Assembly: GCA_029194535.1 (NCBI GenBank) | Contig: JARFXR010000003.1 | Location: 186,001-250,000, forward strand | Source of the DNA: Nitrospira sp. | GTDB lineage: Bacteria; Nitrospirota; Nitrospiria; Nitrospirales; Nitrospiraceae | Direction of reading: 5' to 3' | DNA: 64,000 bases | In this document: positions 1-9,050 of the stretch, piece by piece | How positions within the stretch are numbered: position 1 is the stretch's first letter | Layout: each line of letters opens with the position of its first letter | The notes under the pieces: model-generated | What the model was told of the DNA's origin: nothing | The model's input: the letters and a program-made list of their open reading frames with translations, nothing else | The model's database searches: none | Program-made: the position numbers and the translations under genes

Positions 1-47
1 CACGAGCCTTCATGAATGATGCGGGCTAATCGAGCGGACGTCCGCCG

Positions 48-1271
48 TCAGGATTCTGGAGCACAGACCTGGTCGGCCGTCTGGAGCGAATAAGTATTCA
101 GGATCCCGTAGTGATCGGAGGCCGGAAATCCCTTGTCGTCCGTCTCCAGACCGAAGAGGGTTTGCCGCAGGCAGTAGCGGGGAAAGATGGTATCCACGAA
201 AATGTAATCGATCCGGCGGGGCCGGACCATCTCCGCTCGATAGGCGGCGATGATCTGCTCCTGCACGGCCGAGTCTTCAGCGGCGATGGCGCTCATCAGC
301 AGCGGCGGGATGGGCGCCTCCGCATCCTGGCGTATCCAGGCGTTCCTGGTCGGATCGGCTGTAAACAGTTCGTTGATCTGCAGTCCCAACAATGCCGTGT
401 CTTTGAACCTCAAGAGTTCCAGTTCCCGGTACTCGGGAAAATCCCGCTCGAAATTCAAGTCTCCGGCGATGACGATCCCCTCGTATCCCTGTTGCCGCTT
501 GAACCTGTTCAGCGTGCGAATCAAGACGTTCAGCTCGCTGATCCTCCGCAAACGCGTCTGATCGACCGCCCATTTGAACGACGGATACTCGCGAAACCGT
601 CCGTCCCGGTGGAGCGCGGACAGCAGCTCCATGAACTGCCCGCCGGTTTCGAATCCGGAATGCAGATGGGTGCTGGCCAGCAAGTAGCGCCCTTTGCTGC
701 CGGGCAAGCCGATCTCGGCAATGAGGCCGTATCGCAGCTCCCCCAGTTGAAAGCCCGAATTGCTCCGGCAGTTACCCACATCGCCGCTGAGTTGGAGTCC
801 CACGATTTTCTTCAGCTCCAACTCTTCCTTGGCGAGGATGGCTAGTCCGTTATTGAGATCCGGGAACAGCGCCCTGTCGCCCGAGAACCGGACGCCGCAC
901 GCATCAACCTGATACACCACCCGATAATGAAGCCCCAGAGCCTCCAAGGCCTCCACGTAGTACTGGGCCCTGTCGGGCAGCGGATTGACCTCCTGCAAGA
1001 ACACCACGTCCGGTCGCTCCAATTCGAGCTGCTTGATGAACAGCTGGAACCTTCGTCTGTTTTGTTCAGGGGTTTCACCGAGCGCGACGCTGACCCGGCC
1101 CGTCGCCAACCCATGCAGGGCGTTGAAGGTCAGGAACCTCAGCGTGGCGGGAGGAGACGCGGAGGCCAGAGGGGACTCGGCCCTCTCTCCGAAGAACGTC
1201 GGTGCGGACGAGCAGGCGGTCGTCCATACGCCGAACCAGAAGACGAGTAGCCATCGCCGACAGGGATTCAC
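48..1271 (-). CDS. Endonuclease/exonuclease/phosphatase-family lipoprotein
   Basis: The 407-residue product starts with a lipoprotein signal ending in WTTACSS, so it is probably anchored in the envelope. The body carries the metal-dependent phosphoesterase signature blocks in order: LRFLTFNALHG, VFLQEVNP, STHLHSG, IAGDLNFERD, RRIDYIFVD and the C-terminal SDHYGI. These supply the Asn, Glu, His/Asp and final Asp-His residues of the family. Members cleave phosphodiesters in nucleic acid, phosphoinositides or sphingomyelin, and I cannot tell which is the substrate here. The GTG start lies inside the stop of the preceding SYLF gene (GTGA overlap), so the two are probably translationally coupled. 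Confidence 0.88.
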   Translation of the reverse strand: MNPCRRWLLVFWFGVWTTACSSAPTFFGERAESPLASASPPATLRFLTFNALHGLATGRVSVALGETPEQNRRRFQLFIKQLELERPDVVFLQEVNPLPDRAQYYVEALEALGLHYRVVYQVDACGVRFSGDRALFPDLNNGLAILAKEELELKKIVGLQLSGDVGNCRSNSGFQLGELRYGLIAEIGLPGSKGRYLLASTHLHSGFETGGQFMELLSALHRDGRFREYPSFKWAVDQTRLRRISELNVLIRTLNRFKRQQGYEGIVIAGDLNFERDFPEYRELELLRFKDTALLGLQINELFTADPTRNAWIRQDAEAPIPPLLMSAIAAEDSAVQEQIIAAYRAEMVRPRRIDYIFVDTIFPRYCLRQTLFGLETDDKGFPASDHYGILNTYSLQTADQVCAPES

Positions 1272-2026
1272 GGATCTTCCATCTGCGCGCTCGTCACGGC
1301 CGCGCGCAGTCGGGCCGAATACCAGTGCCGAACCGACGACGCGTTCAAGAGGATCTCCGAGGCGTTCATCGGTCGACCGAAATACAACTCATTCCAGCCG
1401 TCGTCCGGAGAGAGGATCAATCCGCGCAGCGAGATGCCTCCGTACGCACCTTCGGATCTGGCGTAGGCGACCACGTCGGCAGTCAAGGTCGGCGTTACCC
1501 CGCCTGTCAGCCCCCTCCCCACCGGTCCGACAGTCAGGTTGAGATCCCCGCCGAGCATGAATTTCGAACCGATCATGGAGTCGATCCCCTTCTTGGTCAT
1601 GATGAGGGCGACAACCTGGGATCGCTTCAGACCGATCTGCAGCCCGAAACTTCCCGCCGTCACCGTGTAGAACGCCGGATCGCTCCATTCGCCCGTGCGC
1701 TCATCGTGGAGCAGCAACACCCCGGAGCCGAGCGCAGCACCGACAAAATAGCCTGCCTGCAAAACACGAGGAAGGATCAGCACCCCCCTCGCATCCTTCA
1801 AATTCTTGCGCAGCCATGCCAGGTCCGGATTGCCGGAGAACTGGGCAAACGTCAGGCGGGCGTTATCGACGACTTCTTCCAGATCGGTCAAATCCGCTCC
1901 CCGCGCCGTGACTGGAAACAGAAGAGATCCCCATCCCGTGAGCAGGCACAGTCCCATCCAGAGCGCGAAGACCACGCGCACCGGTTGCCTGAACCGATTG
2001 ACGATAAGAGCTTGGACAGGGAGCAT
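1268..2026 (-). CDS. Exported SYLF (Ysc84-type) lipid-binding protein
   Basis: I chose the ATG at 2026 because it lies 14 bases after the stop of the upstream gene. The longer open frame to 2242 has no signal-like or conserved sequence and runs through that gene. The 252-residue product has a hydrophobic N-terminal segment ending near PVTARGA, then a SYLF domain. Typical blocks are ARGVLILPRVLQAGYFVGA, GEWSDPAFYTV, GSFGLQIGLKRS and GSKFMLGGDLNLTVGPVGR. The family binds phosphoinositides in eukaryotes. Bacterial members are mostly secreted proteins of unknown role. It is the middle gene of a three-gene operon. Confidence 0.85.
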   Translation of the reverse strand: MLPVQALIVNRFRQPVRVVFALWMGLCLLTGWGSLLFPVTARGADLTDLEEVVDNARLTFAQFSGNPDLAWLRKNLKDARGVLILPRVLQAGYFVGAALGSGVLLLHDERTGEWSDPAFYTVTAGSFGLQIGLKRSQVVALIMTKKGIDSMIGSKFMLGGDLNLTVGPVGRGLTGGVTPTLTADVVAYARSEGAYGGISLRGLILSPDDGWNELYFGRPMNASEILLNASSVRHWYSARLRAAVTSAQMEDP

Positions 2027-2040
2027 GGGCGCTGCAGGAC

Positions 2041-2427
2041 CTACTCGCCGGCTCCATCGCCGGCCGTTAACCAGGTAAACGCCTCCTCGAAATCGCGGAA
2101 GGCCCTCAATTGGTATCCACGATTCGTCGCGCAGAGCTCGAGAAACGCCATGCGGTCGAAGTCGTCCTTGGGGCGGTTGAGCACCGCGACACGACACTCG
2201 CGGCTGAGCCCCAACGTCCCCAGATCGTTCGCCAGGGTCCATACGTCGACCGTGCTCGCGGAAGAACTCGCCTCCCGTCCGTCGATCAAGATTCGATCAA
2301 GATGTTCCTTCGCGCATATTTCGACCAAACCTTTGAGCAATTCTCGACTGGCCTTGAGGTCCACGACGCCGCTGACATCGCTCCGGAGGAACTCGCTGAT
2401 GGGAATGACCTTCAGCTTATAAGCCAT
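2041..2427 (-). CDS. Small STAS/SpoIIAA-like protein
   Basis: The product has 128 residues and no signal peptide. Its pattern of alternating strands and helices, with blocks HLDRILIDGREA and CRVAVLNRPKDD, resembles single-domain STAS or SpoIIAA-like proteins that act as protein-protein switches. I assign the fold only weakly and cannot name a partner. The start is supported by AGGTGG five bases upstream of the ATG. It is the first gene of a minus-strand operon with the SYLF protein and the phosphoesterase lipoprotein. Confidence 0.7.
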   Translation of the reverse strand: MAYKLKVIPISEFLRSDVSGVVDLKASRELLKGLVEICAKEHLDRILIDGREASSSASTVDVWTLANDLGTLGLSRECRVAVLNRPKDDFDRMAFLELCATNRGYQLRAFRDFEEAFTWLTAGDGAGE

Positions 2428-2476
2428 GAGCCACCTGGGGCAGTATGGGAAGCGTCACCTTGCACCTCACGAAGAC

Positions 2477-2506
2477 AGATTAAGAGACTCGCCCTCTCAA
2501 GATCAA
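2477..2506 (-). promoter_or_regulatory. Candidate sigma70 promoter for the STAS-SYLF-EEP operon
   Basis: On the minus strand, TTGATC (2506-2501) and TAATCT (2482-2477) are separated by 18 bases. The pair lies about 50 bases upstream of the first start codon, in an otherwise empty 222-base gap. Assigned by consensus match only. Confidence 0.4.
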
Positions 2507-2649
2507 GAGAACGAGACCTCGATTGGTGCAACGCTACCTCGTGACATCGGAGAGAATCAACTGGCACGTCGGAGCGGGGTGACGCGAGGGGAGACAAGCG
2601 GAGCCCGTGGGACACCGGCGAGACTCGCCGCGGCGGGACACGGACGAAC

Positions 2650-3861
2650 TCAACTCATAGGTGGGGAAAACCTCAGATTGTGCACATCCAGATCGGCGAG
2701 ATAGTCTTTCATTCGCAGTCGCTCGTGCTGCTTGACGTATTCAATCACCTTGTCGTCGATGTCCAGCAACCCAAGACCGGGCGGAATAGATTCCGGTCGA
2801 ACGACGAACAGGTTGACCCCCGTCTCCTTGGCCCTCATCTGGGCCTCCTTGAGACGGTGGTGAATATAGCGCTCGTTCAGCCGCAGGAGATCGTTGAGCT
2901 CCAACAGGTCGCGCAGTGGGTGAGGATCGATACGGACGCTGTTGGCCGGCACGTTGAGAAACATCACAACGGTATCGCAACCATGACCGAAGGCTTCTTC
3001 GACCGGGAGCGGATTGGCGAGATCGGCGTCAAGATAACGATAGCCGTCCATCTCGACCATCTCGAACAACGGATACAGGGCCATGGACGCGCGAATCCGC
3101 TTAAAAAACAGATCGTAGACGGCTTTCTGCGTCTTGGCATCCCCGCCCGTCGCCGCAACCAGATCGGCGTCTCGATTGGAAAAGACCACCGTCGCCCCGT
3201 CCTCGTACCGCTCGGTCATGATGTGCCAGGTGACGGGACTGTTGATTACTTTCTGCAAATCGATCTGCTCACCGAGTCGCGCCAGGAGAGGGAACGGATC
3301 GAGGAAAGCCTTCATCCGCTTGAACTCGAAGTACTTGTCCATCTCGTCGAAGGCTTCCAAGATTTCCGGGGATTGCACGAGACGTCGAAACGATTTCTGC
3401 TGGGATTCGAACGTGTCCATCAGCCGGAAGATGAAGCTGACCGCGCGGCCGGCGGCCCGGAACGGCATGCGCAACCCCAGGGAGAAGACCAAGGGGAAAA
3501 ACCGCAGCGCCCGCTTCACATCGTGAAAGGCGGATCCCGGAACCAACCCCTTCGTCGCCCTGGGCACCACGCCCAACAAGCGCGCCAGCTTCTCCCGAAA
3601 GAACGGATGAACTTCATAGATCGCCTCGGGCGAAGTGATATAGTCTTCCCAGATGCGCAACGTCTTCTGGGCTCCGACAGAACCAGGCTCCTCGACGAAC
3701 CCGAGCGCATTACAGCTTCCCGCGGAGGAACTGACGATGTGGCTCGGCATGATGCCGGCGTCGACGAACTCGGCGGCGGCCACCGCCTGTATGATGGCTT
3801 TGCAGCCTCCGCCGCAGAACACGAAGATGACCTTCCCGAATTTATCGAAGCGGCTCTGCAT
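2650..3861 (-). CDS. Patatin-like phospholipase family protein with altered motifs
   Basis: The ATG at 3861 is preceded by GGAGG at ideal spacing, so I prefer it to the upstream ATG at 3897. The 403-residue product has the patatin oxyanion loop FCGGGCKAIIQ near the N-terminus and a nucleophile elbow SSSAGSC about 30 residues later. The usual GxSxG begins with Gly, but here the first position is Ser. The catalytic Asp block reads LDADLANPLPV, where most relatives have DGG or DGA. The Ser-Asp dyad is therefore still possible but in an unusual setting. Relatives hydrolyse acyl esters of phospholipids or stored lipid. The neighbouring beta-oxidation genes would suit a lipase that releases fatty acids, though that link is inference. 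Confidence 0.82.
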   Translation of the reverse strand: MQSRFDKFGKVIFVFCGGGCKAIIQAVAAAEFVDAGIMPSHIVSSSAGSCNALGFVEEPGSVGAQKTLRIWEDYITSPEAIYEVHPFFREKLARLLGVVPRATKGLVPGSAFHDVKRALRFFPLVFSLGLRMPFRAAGRAVSFIFRLMDTFESQQKSFRRLVQSPEILEAFDEMDKYFEFKRMKAFLDPFPLLARLGEQIDLQKVINSPVTWHIMTERYEDGATVVFSNRDADLVAATGGDAKTQKAVYDLFFKRIRASMALYPLFEMVEMDGYRYLDADLANPLPVEEAFGHGCDTVVMFLNVPANSVRIDPHPLRDLLELNDLLRLNERYIHHRLKEAQMRAKETGVNLFVVRPESIPPGLGLLDIDDKVIEYVKQHERLRMKDYLADLDVHNLRFSPPMS

Positions 3862-4001
3862 GCCGGTCCTCCACCCTGACGATCGCCGGTGGCTCACGGT
3901 CGCACGAATTCAGCGTCGCGTTGTCATCCATCCGCCGATCTTCCCTCATCATGCCCGGGCACGGCTCGCGCCATTCGACCTCCAACACGGGATGCCGGAC
4001 G

Positions 4002-5168
4002 ATGGACGCCTATGACGTCTGCATCGTCGGTGCCGGCGTCGTCGGCTGCGCGGTGGCACGAGAGCTCGCCACGCGCGCCGCGAACCGTCCGCTGCGCATC
4101 CTCGTCGTCGAAGAGCGCCGCGGGGCTGGAGAAGAAACCAGCTCACGCAACAGCGGCGTCCTCCACAGCGGCATCCACGAACATCCGGCCACGTTGAAGG
4201 GGCGGTTGGCACGGGACGGCAGCCGGTTGGCGGTCTCGTACGCCGTCGCACGCGGCATTCCGTTGCTCCGTTCCGGGATGGTCATTGCCGTAACCTGGGA
4301 AGACATCCGGCGCGGTCTCTGGCGGGACATCGCCATGCTGCGGAGGCTGTGGGTCAACGCCCGGCGCAGCCGCCTGCCGGTCTCGTTCGTGACGCCGAGA
4401 GGTCTGCGCGAGTGGGAGCCCCATCTCCAGGCCTGCGGGGCCATCGTTATTCCAAGCATCTGCGTGATCGATCCGGCGGCCTGGGTGTCGGCGCTCAAGG
4501 CTGACGCGGAAGCGGCGGGGGTCACGTTCGCCTTCGAACACCGGGTCGTCGGCATCGATCCCGAGGACGACGGATACCTGGTCTCGACCGATCGACAGAG
4601 GATCCGAACCGCCGGGCTGATCAATGCGGCAGGCCTCCATGCCGACGAGGTGGCCTCGTTCCTCTCAGGAAGGATCTCGTACACGATCCGTCCCCTCCGC
4701 GGCGAATATTATGAGATTGTCGCTGCCGAGAAGAAAGGCCTCATCGGACGGCTGGTGTATCCGGCATTGCCTCCCGGCGCGGCCGGCAAGGGCATTCATT
4801 TCAGCCCGAGGCCGAACGGGCGATTGTTCATCGGACCGAACGAAGTCGCCGTGCAGGACAAAGCCGACTATGTTTCGAACCCCACCCCTCCGAGCCTGTT
4901 TATTACGGCGGTGCAGAAGTTCCTTCCCTCCCTCGAAGAGCGCGATCTTCGCTGGGCCTATTCCGGAATCAGACCCTCGGTCATGACGCAAGACGGGCGC
5001 AAGCCCGATTTCATCGTCGCCGTCGACAGGGAGAAGCCGCCTTTCGTCAACCTGATCGGCATCGAATCCCCGGGACTGTCGGCCGCCATGGCCCTCGCGC
5101 AGCACGTCGTCAACCTCCCTTGCATCAGAGCCCGCTGGGCTCTGTCCGGTACCGCCGGACCGGCCTAG
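4002..5168 (+). CDS. FAD-dependent oxidoreductase, LhgO (L-2-hydroxyglutarate oxidase)-like
   Basis: I chose the ATG at 4002 because the Rossmann segment DVCIVGAGVVGCAVARELA begins a few residues later. The longer frame adds 27 unconserved residues. The 388-residue product has the SRNSGVLHSGIHE block typical of LhgO-type oxidases. LINAAGLHADEVA and the C-terminal LIGIESPGLSAAMALAQHV are typical of DAO-family flavoproteins. LhgO oxidises L-2-hydroxyglutarate to 2-oxoglutarate and passes electrons to the membrane quinone pool. The substrate here could differ. It is divergent from the patatin gene, and its stop overlaps the stop of the convergent acyl-CoA ligase gene within the palindrome CTAG. 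Confidence 0.82.
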   Translation: MDAYDVCIVGAGVVGCAVARELATRAANRPLRILVVEERRGAGEETSSRNSGVLHSGIHEHPATLKGRLARDGSRLAVSYAVARGIPLLRSGMVIAVTWEDIRRGLWRDIAMLRRLWVNARRSRLPVSFVTPRGLREWEPHLQACGAIVIPSICVIDPAAWVSALKADAEAAGVTFAFEHRVVGIDPEDDGYLVSTDRQRIRTAGLINAAGLHADEVASFLSGRISYTIRPLRGEYYEIVAAEKKGLIGRLVYPALPPGAAGKGIHFSPRPNGRLFIGPNEVAVQDKADYVSNPTPPSLFITAVQKFLPSLEERDLRWAYSGIRPSVMTQDGRKPDFIVAVDREKPPFVNLIGIESPGLSAAMALAQHVVNLPCIRARWALSGTAGPA

Positions 5169-6823
5169 CTGTTCGGCTGCAGTCGAGCCCGTTCCTCCAC
5201 TCGGAGCACCCGATGCAGCATCTTCCCCAGGATGGACCGGGGCAGTTCGCTGCGAAACTCGATCTTCCTCGGTACTTTGTACGCCGCCAGATAATGCCGG
5301 CAATGAGTCAAGAGATCCTCGGCCGTCAGGGCTGCGGTCTTCGGCACCACGAACGCCTTGATCGATTCGCCTCCATCTCCCGCCTGCACTCCGATGACGG
5401 CGGCGTCCTGCACGAGAGGATGGAGCTGTAACGCCCGCTCGACCTCGGCCGGGTACACGTTGAAGCCAGAATTCGAGAGGATCATGTCCTTCTTGCGGTC
5501 CACGATGTAGAAGAACCCGTCTTGGTCGGTCTTCGCCATGTCCCCCGTGGCCAGCCACCCGCCGGGTTTGACGGCATTGGCGGTTTCCATCGGATTATTC
5601 CAATACCGTTCCATCACTTGCGGTCCGCGGACCCACAACTCGCCGATCTCCCCTTCGGGCACGTCGCGGCCGGCCTCGTCCACGATTCTCGCGTCAGTGT
5701 TGGGGACGGGCAAGCCGATGGACCGCTTCACCGACAAGCCTCGCGGAATGTTGCAATGCGTCACGGGCGATGCCTCGGACAGCCCGTATCCTTCGACGAT
5801 CAGATGACCCGTCTGCTCCCTGAATTTCTTCAGCAGCTCGTACGGCAGCGCCGCGCCGCCGCAGATCACGAACTTCGTGGAGATAAAATCGTTCGCATCG
5901 CACTGTTCGAGCAGCTTTCTCACGAATGCAGGCACCAGCGTGATCACCGTCGGCTGCTTCTTGCGGAGGAGGGTGAGCAGCACCGACATGTTGCGCGGAT
6001 CAGGAACCAGAATCATGCATCCGCCGACCGCGAGACAGATGTTCTGCGTGACCGTCATGCCGAACACGTGGAAGAGCGGGAGCGCCGCCAGGAAGCTCTC
6101 GACTCGTTCGGCCGGCGCAAACCAGCTGATCAGCTGGCGAATATTGGCCGTCAGATTTCGATGACGCAGCTCCGCCCCCTTGGAGAGGCCCGTGATCCCG
6201 CCCGTGTATTGCAGGACGGCGATGTCCTCTGGCACCACCGCCGGCAGCCGCGCCGGTTCGACGTCCGTCAGGTTCAAGACGTCATGAAACACTCTCGTCG
6301 TCCCTCCCGTCGGGATCTCGACCGCGTGACGGCCGTTTCGATGGTGGTAGAGATATCGCGCGACGGTGGTCATGAAATCCGTGATGGACGTGACGATGAC
6401 CAGCTCGAGGTCGAGGTGTCGGATCTTCTGGTACATCTGGTCGAGCACGACGATGGCCCTGGCCCCGGCATCCTGCAACTGGTGGGACAGCTCGTGCTCC
6501 GTATAGGTGGGATTGCAGGCCACGACGATCCCGCCCGCCCGCAGAATGCCGAAGTAGGCGATGACGGCCTGCGGACAGTTGGGCAGACACAAGGCCACCC
6601 GGTCTCCCTTACGCAGCCCCAACGCCGCAAGGCCGCAGGCGAACTTCTCTACGAGTACCTGACAATCATGATACGAAATGGTCTTGCCGAAAAAATAGAG
6701 CGCCGGCCTGCGAGAAAACCGCCGCGCGCTGCCGGACAGCACGTCCAGGAGTGTCTCAGAGATCAACGGAATCTGCGGCGGAACTCCCTGCGGATAATGC
6801 GACATCCAGAGGCGTTCAGGCAT
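5165..6823 (-). CDS. Long-chain fatty acid-CoA ligase (AMP-forming)
   Basis: The 552-residue protein is of normal length for FadD-type enzymes, which convert fatty acid, ATP and CoA to acyl-CoA, AMP and pyrophosphate. Visible motifs are the P-loop-like YTGGITGLSKGAELRH, the adenylate motif YGLSEASPVTHCN, the hinge/FACS segment GWLATGDMAKTDQDGFFYIV followed by DRKKDMI, and a C-terminal GKMLHR with the catalytic lysine. The ATG at 6823 leaves a 38-base gap to the FadJ-like gene. The longer frame to 6868 would overlap that gene and adds no conserved sequence. It is the last gene of the minus-strand beta-oxidation operon. Confidence 0.93.
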   Translation of the reverse strand: MPERLWMSHYPQGVPPQIPLISETLLDVLSGSARRFSRRPALYFFGKTISYHDCQVLVEKFACGLAALGLRKGDRVALCLPNCPQAVIAYFGILRAGGIVVACNPTYTEHELSHQLQDAGARAIVVLDQMYQKIRHLDLELVIVTSITDFMTTVARYLYHHRNGRHAVEIPTGGTTRVFHDVLNLTDVEPARLPAVVPEDIAVLQYTGGITGLSKGAELRHRNLTANIRQLISWFAPAERVESFLAALPLFHVFGMTVTQNICLAVGGCMILVPDPRNMSVLLTLLRKKQPTVITLVPAFVRKLLEQCDANDFISTKFVICGGAALPYELLKKFREQTGHLIVEGYGLSEASPVTHCNIPRGLSVKRSIGLPVPNTDARIVDEAGRDVPEGEIGELWVRGPQVMERYWNNPMETANAVKPGGWLATGDMAKTDQDGFFYIVDRKKDMILSNSGFNVYPAEVERALQLHPLVQDAAVIGVQAGDGGESIKAFVVPKTAALTAEDLLTHCRHYLAAYKVPRKIEFRSELPRSILGKMLHRVLRVEERARLQPNS

Positions 6824-6861
6824 ATGCGTTCCATCCTGCCGAGCTCTGCTCGATCTCGGAC

Positions 6862-9048
6862 TTACCAATCTCCAGCCGCCAGGTCGGGGCAGGGCTCAAA
6901 TCGCTTTCCATACCGTTGCGCCAGGGATTCCAGTTCCCCGGCAAGGGTCCGGGGCGTCATCGTATCACGGGCCCACGTCAGCAAACCGCCGCGAAACCCG
7001 GGAAATCCGATCCCGTACGTCAAAGCCAGATCGACCTCCCGAGACTGTTCGACGATCTTGTCCGTTAAGCACCGCACCGCTTCATCCACCATCGGGAGAA
7101 ACAGGCGACGGTGCAACACCTCGTCCGACAAGGGCACGGCCTCCGCACCGAAGGCCCGACGATGCTCCAGGATCGCTTCGACCGCCTCAGGATTCTCCTT
7201 TCCCGACTTCCAGAACGGCAGCGGCGAGCCTCCCTCCCCAAGCAGCTTCCGCAGAAGCGCCTCGCGCGATTCAATCCTGTGACCCAGTACGGTGAGGGAC
7301 GCCAGGACATGGATCGCGACCGGTAGACCGATCAGGTCGATCAGCTCGAGCGGACCCATCGGATGCCCGCTGTCCACCGCCATGCCGAAACCTTGAGCCA
7401 CGCGGTCGATGCGTTGAATCGGCACGCCCTCCCCGACCAGGATGACGGCCTCCGCAAGGTAGCGCGACAGAATCCGGTTCACCAGAAAACCCGGTCCATC
7501 GCGCACCAGGAGCGGAAATTTGCCCAACCGCTTGGCCACGGTGCAAGCCTCGGCCAGCGCCCGCTCGGATGTAAACGGTGCGCGCACGACCTCCACCAGT
7601 TGCATTTTGGCCACCGGATTGAAGAAGTGCAGTCCCACGCACCGATCCGGGCAAATCGCGTTGACCGCGATGTCGGCCAGCGTATAAGACGAAGTATTGG
7701 TCGCAAATATCGCATCGGACGGCGCCTCCAACTCGAACTCCGCCAGCACCGCGCGCTTCACTTCCAGTTTTTCCGATACGGCCTCGATCACGAGCCCCGC
7801 GGAACTCACGTCGGACATCCTGGTGGTCGGGGCGATCCTCAGGCTTCGATAGCGGAGCTGGGAGGGCAAAATGATCTTCTTCCGCACCTGCGACGCCAGC
7901 GCTTTGTGAATCCGCCCCACCGCCGCGGCCAAGATGTCGGGGGCGAGATCCCGCAAGACGACGGCATAGCCCTTGTCTGCAAGCTGGCCGGCAATTTGGG
8001 ATCCCATCAGGCCGGCGCCGAGCACGCCGAGGCGCGTCACCCCTTCAGCGGACGTCGCCGCCTTGCGCTTGACCGCCTCCCCGGCCAAGAACAGCCCTAC
8101 CAGATGCGTGGACACGGAACTCGCCATCAACTCGATCAGGAGGGGCTTCTCGACGGTCAGCGAGGCCTCCAGCAGGTCTTTGCCCAACCCTCGTTCGACG
8201 GCGTCGATGGCGCCGAGAGGCGCCGGATAAAAATGACGGACGCGCTGGAGCACCCGGCGACGGGCAAAACGACAGACCAGCGAGCGGATCAGCGGTAGAC
8301 CGGGGAGCCGGCGGCTCAGCGGCAGGGCGGATCTTCGGTCTGCAGCGCCCCGAAGCTTTCGCACCCGCGCCAGCGCCGCCTGGATGAGTGATTCCTGTTG
8401 AATCTCCTCAAGCCGCCGCTCGCGGGACGGAATCGAGGTGACCATGGCATCGATCAAACCCATGCGCAACGCCTGACGGGGGAAGATAGTCTTGCCGGTC
8501 GTAATCATCTCCAATGCGGGCACGAGACCGACCAGCCGCGGCAGCCGTTGAGTCCCTCCGAACCCGGGCAGGATGCCCAATCTCACCTCCGGCAGCGCCA
8601 ACCCGGTTCTCTCGTGGGTACTGGCCACGCGTGCATGACAGGCCAGCGCCAACTCCAGACCTCCGCCGAGACAGGCCCCCTCCACAGCCGCCACAAACGG
8701 TTTTCGGGACCGTCCCATCGCATCGAAGACGGTATGGGCGGCGACCACCAGCTGGTCCAACGCCTGAAAGGACTTTCGCCGCTGCGCCTCGTGCATTTCC
8801 TCCAGATCGGCTCCCGCGCAAAAGTTGCCGGTTTTCAGGCTCAGCAACACGACGCCGGTGACGGCCGAAGACCCCTCGGCCCACTGGACCAATCGGCGCC
8901 ATTCGGCCATACTCTCGACGTTGAGGACGTTGACGGCCTTCCCGTGATAGTCGAATCCAGCAAGCAGGGTTCCGTCTTCCAGAACCGCAGTCTTGAAGTG
9001 TTGCAACCCTTCGAGGCTCTCGACTGTGCCGATCCGATCGTTCGCCAT
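6862..9048 (-). CDS. Bifunctional enoyl-CoA hydratase / 3-hydroxyacyl-CoA dehydrogenase (FadJ/FadB-like)
   Basis: The 728-residue product matches the multifunctional alpha subunit in length and domain order. The N-terminal hydratase half shows FCAGADLEEMHEA, the oxyanion loop VEGACLGGGLELALACHARV and LPEVRLGILPGFGGTQRLPR, which carry the two catalytic glutamates. The dehydrogenase half begins at about residue 340 with the NAD fold LGVLGAGLMGSQIAGQLA. It continues with ATNTSSYTLADIA, the catalytic CVGLHFFNPVAKMQLVEVV and GFLVNRILSRYL. It would hydrate enoyl-CoA and oxidise the 3-hydroxyacyl-CoA. The start codon lies two bases after the stop of the upstream thiolase gene, so the two are very likely co-translated as partner subunits. 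Confidence 0.94.
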   Translation of the reverse strand: MANDRIGTVESLEGLQHFKTAVLEDGTLLAGFDYHGKAVNVLNVESMAEWRRLVQWAEGSSAVTGVVLLSLKTGNFCAGADLEEMHEAQRRKSFQALDQLVVAAHTVFDAMGRSRKPFVAAVEGACLGGGLELALACHARVASTHERTGLALPEVRLGILPGFGGTQRLPRLVGLVPALEMITTGKTIFPRQALRMGLIDAMVTSIPSRERRLEEIQQESLIQAALARVRKLRGAADRRSALPLSRRLPGLPLIRSLVCRFARRRVLQRVRHFYPAPLGAIDAVERGLGKDLLEASLTVEKPLLIELMASSVSTHLVGLFLAGEAVKRKAATSAEGVTRLGVLGAGLMGSQIAGQLADKGYAVVLRDLAPDILAAAVGRIHKALASQVRKKIILPSQLRYRSLRIAPTTRMSDVSSAGLVIEAVSEKLEVKRAVLAEFELEAPSDAIFATNTSSYTLADIAVNAICPDRCVGLHFFNPVAKMQLVEVVRAPFTSERALAEACTVAKRLGKFPLLVRDGPGFLVNRILSRYLAEAVILVGEGVPIQRIDRVAQGFGMAVDSGHPMGPLELIDLIGLPVAIHVLASLTVLGHRIESREALLRKLLGEGGSPLPFWKSGKENPEAVEAILEHRRAFGAEAVPLSDEVLHRRLFLPMVDEAVRCLTDKIVEQSREVDLALTYGIGFPGFRGGLLTWARDTMTPRTLAGELESLAQRYGKRFEPCPDLAAGDW

Positions 9049-9050
9049 GC

